A stretch of DNA of 64,000 nucleotides from Microbulbifer variabilis ATCC 700307 (GTDB lineage Bacteria > Pseudomonadota > Gammaproteobacteria > Pseudomonadales > Cellvibrionaceae): NCBI RefSeq assembly GCF_000380565.1, contig NZ_AQYJ01000029.1, positions 310,001 to 374,000 on the forward strand, written 5' to 3'. Below the pieces are notes generated by a model. It saw only the letters and a list, made by a program, of their open reading frames with translations, was not told the DNA's origin and ran no database searches. Positions within the stretch are counted from its first letter, which is position 1. The number at the start of each line of letters is the position of its first letter. The position numbers and the translations under genes were made by a program. Positions 28,100 through 35,737 of the stretch are shown here, piece by piece.

Positions 28100-28606
28100 A
28101 TGTGGCGATTTTTCGCCAATGCCATACTATTTGATATAGCATGGCCTCTCTGTGTGATTGTTGCCCGCCCCTGGATTGTAGTGCCTTTTACTCTGGTTAA
28201 TTTGAGTATTCACCTGCTTTTCATAGCAAATCTGCGCAGGGAGCCCCTTTGGTTAGCGGGCATCTTTCTTTTCGGTGTGGGGGTGGACTCTGTGCTTTTC
28301 CATATTGGTGTGTTGCGCAATCTCAGTGGTAGCTCCTGGCCGCCGGTCTGGCTGATTTGTCTATGGTTGAACTTTGCTATGACACTGCGTTATAGCCTGG
28401 CAGTGCTGCAGCGTAATTTATGGCTGCCTGCCTTACTAGGTGGGATTTTTGGACCTTTCAGTTATTATACCGGCGCTTTACTAAACGGTACCGTGGAACT
28501 ACACCGGCCCTTATGGCAGTCAGTTATGGTGCTGTCAGTACTATGGGCTGTGATGTTGCCGGTTTTTGTTCGGTTGGCACGTGCTCTGAATACGGCATCC
28601 AAATAG
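28100..28606 (+). CDS. DUF2878 membrane protein
   Basis: A 168-residue protein with about five to six hydrophobic segments (FDIAWPLCVIVARPW…, LVNLSIHLLFIANL, LAGIFLFGVGVDSVLF, WLICLWLNFAMTLRYS). The pattern and the setting fit DUF2878, commonly found behind Cfa-like genes in these operons. The ATG begins one base after the Cfa stop. The function is unknown; it may support membrane-lipid modification. Confidence 0.78.
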   Translation: MWRFFANAILFDIAWPLCVIVARPWIVVPFTLVNLSIHLLFIANLRREPLWLAGIFLFGVGVDSVLFHIGVLRNLSGSSWPPVWLICLWLNFAMTLRYSLAVLQRNLWLPALLGGIFGPFSYYTGALLNGTVELHRPLWQSVMVLSVLWAVMLPVFVRLARALNTASK

Positions 28607-28662
28607 TTACTCTGTTGCCTCACTGATGGCCGGGCTAATCAAATATTTCTATGGGGTGAACT

Positions 28663-29382
28663 ATGTTAGAGCTGCTGGCTGCCCTGGCGATATCAATGGC
28701 AGGCTGTGGCTATCAAGGCCAGACCTCTGCAACGGGCCTGGCATTCGATCCAGAAAGCCACAGCCTTGAATACTGTGAATATTATCTTCCCGCTGAAAAT
28801 GGCCAGGTACAGGTGCTGTATTTTTCAGCTCAAGGGCAATTGTTTGCTAAAAAGACATTACTGGATCATACCGGTAACCCTCATGGTGGCACGACTATGC
28901 CGGAAGTTATACAAACCGACCTTCGCCACGGGGAAGTACGTGAAGTGCGAAGGGAGCAGGGGCAATGGTTGATGCGCTACCGTAAGTCCGGCCAGACAGG
29001 TTGGAAGAGTGTAATGCGAGAGCGGGAAAGTATCGATGTGGTAGATGCTGGCTTTGATGTATATGTGCGTGAACACTGGCAGGCATTAGTGCGTGGTGAC
29101 GTCCTCAAATTCAATTTTGCCTCTCCAATGCATGGGCGGGCAATCAAGCTGAGGGCGCGCAAAGTAGCCTGTAATCAAAACCAGCTGGAGAATACCTGTA
29201 TCCGTGTGGACGTAGCCCAGCCATTGTTGCGACTGTTTGCCGGCGATCTCGACTTAGTTTATGACAAAGTCAGTCGTAAATTGCTTAGGTTTGAGGGGGT
29301 AGTTAATATTCTCGATTCAAGGGCACAGAGCCAACGCTTGAAAATCTTTTACCAGTACCAATCATTAGGCGGATCATTCTAA
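28663..29382 (+). CDS. Envelope protein of the ChrR operon, unknown function
   Basis: A 239-residue protein. The N-terminus LLAALAISMAGCGYQ looks like a short lipoprotein signal with Cys at about 18, so it may be anchored in the envelope. The body is beta-rich, with a repeated pattern of short strands and no catalytic motif that I can name. It follows DUF2878 by 56 bases behind a good GGGG ribosome site and is probably the last gene of the operon. Confidence 0.65.
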   Translation: MLELLAALAISMAGCGYQGQTSATGLAFDPESHSLEYCEYYLPAENGQVQVLYFSAQGQLFAKKTLLDHTGNPHGGTTMPEVIQTDLRHGEVREVRREQGQWLMRYRKSGQTGWKSVMRERESIDVVDAGFDVYVREHWQALVRGDVLKFNFASPMHGRAIKLRARKVACNQNQLENTCIRVDVAQPLLRLFAGDLDLVYDKVSRKLLRFEGVVNILDSRAQSQRLKIFYQYQSLGGSF

Positions 29383-29430
29383 GTAAAAAGCAGCCGGGTT
29401 AATCATCTGTAATGATATATATAACTTAAT

Positions 29431-29455
29431 CCTTGGAGTAGACCCTGCTCTAAGG
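29431..29455. promoter_or_regulatory. Inverted repeat upstream of the LysR gene
   Basis: An imperfect dyad CCTTGGAGTA-GACCC-TGCTCTAAGG (eight of ten positions pair) lies 38 bases upstream of the LysR start. The sequence resembles operators of MerR-family proteins, although the gene behind it is a LysR. It is a regulatory candidate only. Confidence 0.35.
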
Positions 29456-29493
29456 TGTCACTATTTATTGGTTTAAGGGAGTGTGGCTAGAGA

Positions 29494-30423
29494 ATGGATT
29501 TCAAGCAGGTTAGCTATTTTCTTGCGCTGGCAGATACGCTGAACTTTACTCGTGCCGCTGAGCAGTGCCATGTGTCGCAGCCAGCTTTAACCCAAGGTAT
29601 TAAAAAGTTAGAAGAGGAACTCGGTGGGAATTTAGTACACCGTGAAGGCCGATATATTGAGTTGACAGAGCTAGGCCGTAGTTTACGGAGCAATTTTGAA
29701 CAAATTGATCATACTCGGCAATTGGTCAACTTAACAGCCCGCGCAATTACAGCTGGGGAATCTGGTGAGCTAAATATTGGGATCATGTGTACCATTGGGC
29801 CGCAAGCTCTGGTGGGGATGTTGGGTCAATTTCGATTAAATAATCCTCAGATATCCGTGGTGATTCATGATGTCGCACCACCAGCTTTGGGAGAGCTATT
29901 GTTGACAGGTAATCTTGATGCAGTGTTTTGTCTGCCGCAAAGTGTGGCGCATTCACGAATACGCTTCCTGAAATTATTTCAGGAACCGCTGGTTTTGGCT
30001 TGTCCTCCAAACCATAATTTTTTAAGCCGAAAGTCTATCTCTGTTTCTGATCTTGCCAATCAACCCTATGTTGAGCGTTTACATTGTGAATTCCGTCAGA
30101 AAGGCCAAGTGTTCAATAGAGAGCAGGATCTGGAGTTGGATATTGTATTTCGTAGCGAGCGAGAGGACTGGATTCAATGCTTGATTAGAGAGGGAGCAGG
30201 AGTCAGTGTGATTCCTCTTTACTCATTAATTAAGCCGGAGCTTGACTACCTCCCAATTACAGACCCACCATTATCTAGAACAGTAGGTCTTGCTACTACC
30301 AATAATTCTGTTTTGTCTCCAGCTCTTGAAAAATTTATTGCTGCTACATCTGGGTATGATTGGAGCTCTTTGGAAGCTAAGTGGTCAGATGATATTGTGA
30401 AGCTTTCTGCTGAGACTACTTAG
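29494..30423 (+). CDS. LysR-family transcriptional regulator
   Basis: A 309-residue LysR protein with the N-terminal winged helix (FLALADTLNFTRAAEQCHVSQPALTQGIKKLEEELGG) and the PBP2-type effector domain (LNIGIMCTIGPQALVG…). Its stop overlaps the convergent cytochrome P460 gene by eight bases, but the two are on opposite strands, so it need not control that gene. No target is visible. Confidence 0.9.
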   Translation: MDFKQVSYFLALADTLNFTRAAEQCHVSQPALTQGIKKLEEELGGNLVHREGRYIELTELGRSLRSNFEQIDHTRQLVNLTARAITAGESGELNIGIMCTIGPQALVGMLGQFRLNNPQISVVIHDVAPPALGELLLTGNLDAVFCLPQSVAHSRIRFLKLFQEPLVLACPPNHNFLSRKSISVSDLANQPYVERLHCEFRQKGQVFNREQDLELDIVFRSEREDWIQCLIREGAGVSVIPLYSLIKPELDYLPITDPPLSRTVGLATTNNSVLSPALEKFIAATSGYDWSSLEAKWSDDIVKLSAETT

Positions 30424-31066
30424 CTTCTGGCAGCTTGAGTGGGGAAATCAGTGGCCGATAGAGATCCATAAAGACCATATCTTCTGTGGCATTGGCCATA
30501 TGGCAGCCTGCGCAGGAAGAGATATCCATTGCTTCTGTACTGGCAGCATATGGGGGAGCATGGTGACCAAAGTTAAAATATCCCCATCCCCTGGACTCTG
30601 GAAATCTTGTTGAATCTTTTACAGACACGTCCATGCCGTTAACTTTTCCGGGAAAATAACCGCGACCGGAGGATTCGTAACGCGAACCATCGGCTTCTGT
30701 TGCTTTTCCTCCGGTAAGTTGCAGCTCTTTTAACATGATCGTTCCTTCGGGCCATTTACCATGATCCCGATAGTATTGAAAGGCTTCTGGTTGGACATAA
30801 ACATTATGGTATTCTGGAAAGCTGGCATTGCCCCCGTTTAGTCCATTTGGGGTTATTGGCGAACCAATAAATACCCAGCGGCGAAACTCTTTTGGTTGAA
30901 TTAACTCCAGTTTATTATCATCTGCCCACTCTGGTTCAATAATAATGTGCTCATAACTATTGGCAAATACTGCAGGGGAGTTTTTATAGTCCTCGCTTGC
31001 CGAAGTTATTGAAGAGTAAATAATCGCAGCCACAAAGACTACCTTTTTCAATATGCCGTATTCCAT
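30416..31066 (-). CDS. Cytochrome P460-family c-type haem protein
   Basis: A 216-residue exported protein: signal peptide up to about residue 23, a P460-like beta domain (MLKELQLTGGKATEADGSRYESSGRGYF…) and a single haem c motif CAGCH at 185-189 near the C-terminus. Classic P460 proteins oxidise hydroxylamine or related nitrogen species in the periplasm; many P460-like relatives in heterotrophs are of unknown function. The lysine crosslink of true P460 haem cannot be confirmed by eye. It stands alone. Confidence 0.82.
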   Translation of the reverse strand: MEYGILKKVVFVAAIIYSSITSASEDYKNSPAVFANSYEHIIIEPEWADDNKLELIQPKEFRRWVFIGSPITPNGLNGGNASFPEYHNVYVQPEAFQYYRDHGKWPEGTIMLKELQLTGGKATEADGSRYESSGRGYFPGKVNGMDVSVKDSTRFPESRGWGYFNFGHHAPPYAASTEAMDISSCAGCHMANATEDMVFMDLYRPLISPLKLPEAK

Positions 31067-31459
31067 TCTTAGTATCCTTCAACCATTTTCAGGTGTATCA
31101 CCAATGGATTTTGTGAATCCATCAATTAACTGTGAATATATGGGAGAGTTTAAAAAATGCCCAATAAGCATATGAAAAGTATTAATAAGTGATGCTTATA
31201 GTTTGAGAGACTTTTCCTGAGTGTATTTTCTTATGTAGCCAATACGAAAGTGGACGGTCTACCGCGTATGATAAGTTCTACCCTCCGAATGCTTGCTCCT
31301 GGAATTAAGGTGAGGTCCGGGTTTTCCTGTCTGCAGGGTCACACTTTTCTCCTCTTTTAGTGCTTCCTCGCTGGCGCCAACTTCAACTGAGAGCTAAACC
31401 TAAAGTAGAAATACGTGACAGCACCTCTGTCTCTAAGCACTAGCTGGAAGGGGTATCCG
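31067..31459. other. Divergent gap, nothing convincing
   Basis: A 393-base gap between the divergent P460 and glycine-zipper genes. I see no RNA gene or clear operator. Confidence 0.4.
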
Positions 31460-31855
31460 ATGAATACTGGTATTACCGCCACTGCTGGACTCTGTATAAC
31501 ACTTCTTATTGGCTGTGCCGCCCAGCCGGAGCAGGTGCCTGGTGCTGGAGGAATTGTGATCGACACCTGGGGTGTCAACATGAATCAATACCAAATGGAT
31601 CTTTCCGAGTGTAAGGGGATTGCCTACTCCACCTATAGCGATCAGGGCCGACGAGGCTTGGCCGGAGCCGCTGGAGGCGCAGTAGTAGGTGGGGCGCTTG
31701 GAGCTATTGTGGGTGATAGTAGCCGAGCCGCAGCAGCAGGAGCTGGTGCCGGAGCACTGGTTGGCGGTCTCTCCGGTGCGGGGAGTGCTGGGGCTGAGGC
31801 TGACCAGATCATCAAGAATTGTCTGCGCGGCCGAGGTTACCGCGTACTGAACTAA
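31460..31855 (+). CDS. Glycine-zipper outer-membrane lipoprotein
   Basis: A 131-residue protein with a lipobox (LLIGC, Cys at about 19) and, in the C-terminal half, a glycine-zipper 2TM region (GLAGAAGGAVVGGALGAIVG then AAGAGAGALVGGLSGAG). Such lipoproteins of the Rick-17kDa/OmpA-like group insert into the outer membrane and are often stress-related. ATG 31460 has a strong GGAAGGGG ribosome site; an upstream in-frame start would give a non-signal extension. A strong terminator follows. Confidence 0.82.
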   Translation: MNTGITATAGLCITLLIGCAAQPEQVPGAGGIVIDTWGVNMNQYQMDLSECKGIAYSTYSDQGRRGLAGAAGGAVVGGALGAIVGDSSRAAAAGAGAGALVGGLSGAGSAGAEADQIIKNCLRGRGYRVLN

Positions 31856-31928
31856 GTTCTATCACAGGAATTAGCCAGGTTTTCTCGTAGGTCCTCTGAA
31901 ATTCAGCAACCTCACAGGACTTGGCTTG

Positions 31929-31955
31929 GGCCGGGAATATCCCGGCTCTTTTTTG
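31929..31955 (+). terminator. Rho-independent terminator
   Basis: Perfect stem GCCGGGA / TCCCGGC with a three-base loop, followed by TCTTTTTTG. It closes the glycine-zipper gene and lies 66 bases before the alcohol dehydrogenase start. Confidence 0.85.
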
Positions 31956-32020
31956 TTTGGATGAGCACTGGTTTTCTGTGGTGGGAACCTGAATCAGGTT
32001 AACAGTAACGGGAGTACCTT

Positions 32021-33040
32021 ATGCCGGAGAACAGTACCATCAATGCTTATGCAGTAATGGAAGCCGGCGGTCCCTTTCAGCCCTATCAGATAGAGTTGGG
32101 TGAGTTGGGCGCGACGGAAGTTGAGCTGGACGTACTCTATTGTGGCGTTTGCCACAGTGACCTCAGTATGATTGATGATGAATGGGGAGTATCCAAATAC
32201 CCTATGGTTGCGGGCCATGAAGTCATTGGTCGAGTCGTAGCGGCGGGGAGGCAAGCTAGCCATTTTAAGCCTGGCATGGTAGTGGGATTGGGTTGGAATT
32301 CTGGTTATTGTGAGACCTGCCACTCATGCCGTTTGGGTAACCACAACCTTTGTGCTGAAGCGCGCTTTACCATTCTGACTAATGGCGGCTTTGCAGATAA
32401 GGTCAGGGCTGACATGTGCAGTCTTGTGATTATTCCTGAGGACATCGACTATGTCTCTGCGGGCCCTTTATTGTGTGGTGGAATTACAGTATTCAACCCA
32501 TTAGTGCAGTTCAACATCAAGCCTACTGATAAAGTTGCAGTAATTGGCATTGGTGGACTAGGGCATTTGGCGCTCATGTTCCTTAATGCCTGGGGTTGTG
32601 AAGTAACCGCTTTTACCTCCAGTGAGCATAAAAGAAAAGAAGCACTATCATTGGGGGCCCATAAAACCCTCAACTCCCGTGATCCTGATGAGATCAAGTC
32701 TGCTTCAATGAGCTTTGACTTCATTATCTCTACAGTAAATGTCAATCTGGAGTGGGATCTTTATTTGCAAGCGCTAAAGCCTAAGGGGCGTTTACACTTT
32801 GTCGGTGCCATTGTAAATCCAATACAGTTTACACTCTTCCCAATGATATTTGGCCAGCGCTCCATCTCCGCATCTCCGGTAGGTAGCCCAGCTACCATGG
32901 AAACCATGCTCGACTTTGTCGCTCATCATCAAATCAGGCCCCAGGTGGAAATATTTCCCATGAGCCAGATTGAAGAAGCGTTCAAGCACCTGAAATCTGG
33001 CAAGTCTAAGTATCGGATTGTGTTGTCTGGAGAGGGATAG
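32021..33040 (+). CDS. Zinc-dependent alcohol dehydrogenase (CAD/YahK type)
   Basis: A 339-residue medium-chain dehydrogenase. Catalytic zinc ligands lie in CGVCHSDL and GHEVIGRV; the structural zinc loop is CETCHSCRLGNHNLC; the cofactor motif is GIGGLGHLAL and the family's usual NADPH preference is likely. It reduces aldehydes or oxidises alcohols. Its start follows GGAGTACCTT. It is a single transcription unit behind the terminator. Confidence 0.9.
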   Translation: MPENSTINAYAVMEAGGPFQPYQIELGELGATEVELDVLYCGVCHSDLSMIDDEWGVSKYPMVAGHEVIGRVVAAGRQASHFKPGMVVGLGWNSGYCETCHSCRLGNHNLCAEARFTILTNGGFADKVRADMCSLVIIPEDIDYVSAGPLLCGGITVFNPLVQFNIKPTDKVAVIGIGGLGHLALMFLNAWGCEVTAFTSSEHKRKEALSLGAHKTLNSRDPDEIKSASMSFDFIISTVNVNLEWDLYLQALKPKGRLHFVGAIVNPIQFTLFPMIFGQRSISASPVGSPATMETMLDFVAHHQIRPQVEIFPMSQIEEAFKHLKSGKSKYRIVLSGEG

Positions 33041-33262
33041 AGTACAGCTGGATAGCTGTAATCAAGTGCTTTCTCTGTGTGGGTCGATATATTGACCATT
33101 AAATATGGGGTTTTTTACTGATGCTTTTCATCGATGGAGGTATGTAGCCCCTAGTAGACTAGCTTCTGTTTAAACCGCGTGTCCAAATTAAGAATTAACG
33201 CAACTAAATTAGCTGCTGCTGGTTTTTGCGCGGGTAAAGAAAACGGTGGGATTAGGGCAGGC

Positions 33263-33751
33263 TCATTTTATATTTTTATTCTCTGCATAAATAGCTTTTT
33301 TGCCTTGATAAGTTTTGTAAAATCTCAGGTGAGCTTCATAAGAAAAGGTGTCTGATCTTGCTTTATAATCCTTGATCCAGCGTGTCAGCATATCAAGATT
33401 TGAATCCTGTGCCTCTTTGGATTCGTACTTATGTGGCTCCCAGGGTCTATTCCTGGCATTTTCTATACACTGTTCTATGCTGAGATCCATAAATATTATT
33501 TCTGTGGATTCTTCTACTAGAAGTTCAAGTAAATCGGTGTAGCATCCTTCTACCACCCAGTTTTCATTTTCCCTTAGAAAAACCTCTATCTTAACTCGGG
33601 ATTCTTCTAAAGGCATTCTCTGGGGAGGGGAGGTGGGTAGCCATGCCAAAACATCCAAATCCAAATGAGCTAATCCTTTGTTATTTGAAAGGTGCTTAGC
33701 TAAGGTCGATTTGCCGGAACCAGAGTTTCCAAAAATTAATATTTTGCTCAA
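33263..33751 (-). CDS. Small P-loop kinase-like protein
   Basis: A 162-residue P-loop NTPase. The Walker A motif is GNSGSGKST near the N-terminus, followed by LDLDVLAWLP, which fits the substrate-binding region of shikimate/adenylate-kinase-like proteins (FlaR/topology modulator group). The C-terminus reads FYKTYQGKKAIYAENKNIK. Substrate unknown. Together with the neighbouring orphan it sits in an AT-rich, transcriptionally isolated stretch. Confidence 0.8.
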   Translation of the reverse strand: MSKILIFGNSGSGKSTLAKHLSNNKGLAHLDLDVLAWLPTSPPQRMPLEESRVKIEVFLRENENWVVEGCYTDLLELLVEESTEIIFMDLSIEQCIENARNRPWEPHKYESKEAQDSNLDMLTRWIKDYKARSDTFSYEAHLRFYKTYQGKKAIYAENKNIK

Positions 33752-33877
33752 TTGAAAATTCTATCTCTGTGATGAATAGGGTATTAAAAGGTAGGATCTT
33801 TAATGTATATGCTATCAGTAAGTATTGATTAAGGCCACCAGTAGTTGCTCTTTCAAGTGCACAGATAGTAACAATAA

Positions 33878-33909
33878 AGCACTGGCCGATCTATACATCG
33901 GCCAGTGCT
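33878..33909 (-). terminator. Perfect 13-bp hairpin, terminator of the orphan gene
   Basis: AGCACTGGCCGAT / ATCGGCCAGTGCT with a six-base loop. On the minus strand it lies 63 bases past the stop of the orphan gene and is followed by TTTATTGTTA, so it should terminate that transcript. Confidence 0.8.
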
Positions 33910-33971
33910 AATATCTAAGTATTGCCTTTCCTGTGCCAGAATTAATCAGCTTTATGGTTGTACAACTGTTG

Positions 33972-34841
33972 CTATAGGGTATTTCTAGCCAGAACTCCCT
34001 TGGTCATAGCTAAATGCTCATGCTGAAGATTATAGTTGATTCCGTTGTTTGGTGAGAAGCCATAATGCTCTGCAAGTGCTGTCACTAGTACGTAGGTATA
34101 GAAGTCGCAAATTGATGTGTCGCCACTAAACTTATCTGCTGCTTTTAATAGATCTTGTTTGTTTTCAGTCAGTTGCTGACCAGTTTTTTGAAACTTCATA
34201 TAATCACGTGTATCACTATACATCCAGGCAATGATAATCGTGTTTCCCACGGCTGTTGGTGCAAAAAGCCCCACCACGTTAGAGGCGATCGCCAAAAAAT
34301 CTCGCCGGATCATTTTATAGTATTCCCTCCAGGATGTGTTCTGTGAGGCCAGATTACTTCTCAAGCCTTTAAGTGCGATAATTGTTGCCACAACTCCATT
34401 GATCTTTGATGAAATATCATTGACGGATGACGCTAACGAAGAGGCTGAAATTGCAAAATTAATACGCCTATCTTTTTTAAGAGCATTGTTTTTATCGATT
34501 TCTTTATCTATTTCTTTCGTGAGGAACGCCGTAGAACATAACCGCTGATAATCCACTGCAGCGATCCTAAAGCGGTCTCGTAAGTTATCAAGTTGTGCAA
34601 TTTGGCTGGCAGGTACTCTCGAAGTCAGGTATTCCCTGAGAAAGGAGTGGATGGCCAGGATGCAGCTCGCTTCACTGTTAAGGTCGTTCCAATAAACTTG
34701 TCCATCCGCAGATCGCTCTCGACCAGATTTATAGTTATTGGCGACATCCTTATTAATAATTTTGGTCCAGGCGTCATAGCCTTTGGAGCAAAATTCAACC
34801 ATCTCTTCTATTTTGGTATTAGTGAAAACGTCTGCACCCAT
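33972..34841 (-). CDS. Orphan helical protein, unknown function
   Basis: A 289-residue protein without recognisable domain. The first half is charged and helical (RFRIAAVDYQRL…, KEIDKEIDKNNALKKDRR), followed by two hydrophobic or small-residue segments (about 127-165 and 185-205, the latter VGLFAPTAVGNTIIIAWMY) and a polar C-terminus. No signal peptide is seen. The layout could fit a membrane-active or secreted effector-like protein, but that is speculation. It ends in a perfect terminator hairpin. Confidence 0.55.
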   Translation of the reverse strand: MGADVFTNTKIEEMVEFCSKGYDAWTKIINKDVANNYKSGRERSADGQVYWNDLNSEASCILAIHSFLREYLTSRVPASQIAQLDNLRDRFRIAAVDYQRLCSTAFLTKEIDKEIDKNNALKKDRRINFAISASSLASSVNDISSKINGVVATIIALKGLRSNLASQNTSWREYYKMIRRDFLAIASNVVGLFAPTAVGNTIIIAWMYSDTRDYMKFQKTGQQLTENKQDLLKAADKFSGDTSICDFYTYVLVTALAEHYGFSPNNGINYNLQHEHLAMTKGVLARNTL

Positions 34842-35699
34842 GATTAGTCCCTTTGTCAGGTGGAGAATTTAAAGTGGAAGTCGGCACTCAGTTATATATG
34901 ATGTTCTGGAAGGCCAGTTATGATGAGCAGCATAGGAGTAGTACCATAATTTGACTCCTATATGTCTTAGCCTTAAGACGGTTTAAAGGCTAACGTGGTT
35001 TCTCATGGGAATAGCCAAGGCCCGATAATCAGCTTCTACATTACCATACTTCCCTGATAAACCTATTACTCGCAGGCACATCCCAATAGTGCAGCTGATT
35101 TTCTATATTTCTTTGCCTTAGATAAATTGGTTTACGTAAACTAACCTTCATTGAGCATGGCGTAAGTTGGTACTTGAATACAAAAAGCGATTGGCAGATT
35201 TTTTTGTACGATCGTACGGAATGTGTCTGCTGCTCTATTCATTAAGCCAGAAGGCCAGTAGTCTTTTCTAATGGACCTTTTACTGGCAGGTGGGTTTAGT
35301 GAGCTTTGTGTTTTTTCCAGGACTTATGAAGAGTGAAAAAAGATGTCTGATTTTCTGAATCAATTTTATAACGGTGCAGCCCGATAAAAAATTAAAAAAT
35401 AAGAAATTTTGTTATTTTTAATATTGAAAAATACAGTATTGGTTTCATGGGTGGGGCTCTAAATATCTTGTTGTATCCTGCCTGTGAACTTATTAGTGGT
35501 GTATTGATGGTCAATTAGAGGTCGATTATTTCAGTGGAAATATGGCATTGCTGAAAGTCTTTATTATATTAAGCAGGGGTGCAGAAATCTAAGCGTTTTC
35601 AACTGCTACGATTAAAAAATTAAATTTTACTGGTTTGGCGGAAGAGGGTGAGACAGCCGGGAGCAAAAAAGACTTAAAAGTAATTACTTATATGGTGTA
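34842..35699. other. AT-rich gap
   Basis: About 860 bases without a supported gene. It includes a strongly AT-rich stretch near 35380-35440. The left end holds the orphan gene's promoter and the right end the putA terminator. I see no repeat or RNA gene. Confidence 0.4.
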
Positions 35700-35721
35700 G
35701 AAAAAGCGGGCTAAGCCCGCT
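35699..35721 (-). terminator. Rho-independent terminator of putA
   Basis: Stem AGCGGGC / GCCCGCT with loop TAA, followed on the minus strand by a TTTTT tract, 17 bases past the putA stop. Confidence 0.85.
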
Positions 35722-35737
35722 CTCTCATTTTTGAAGA

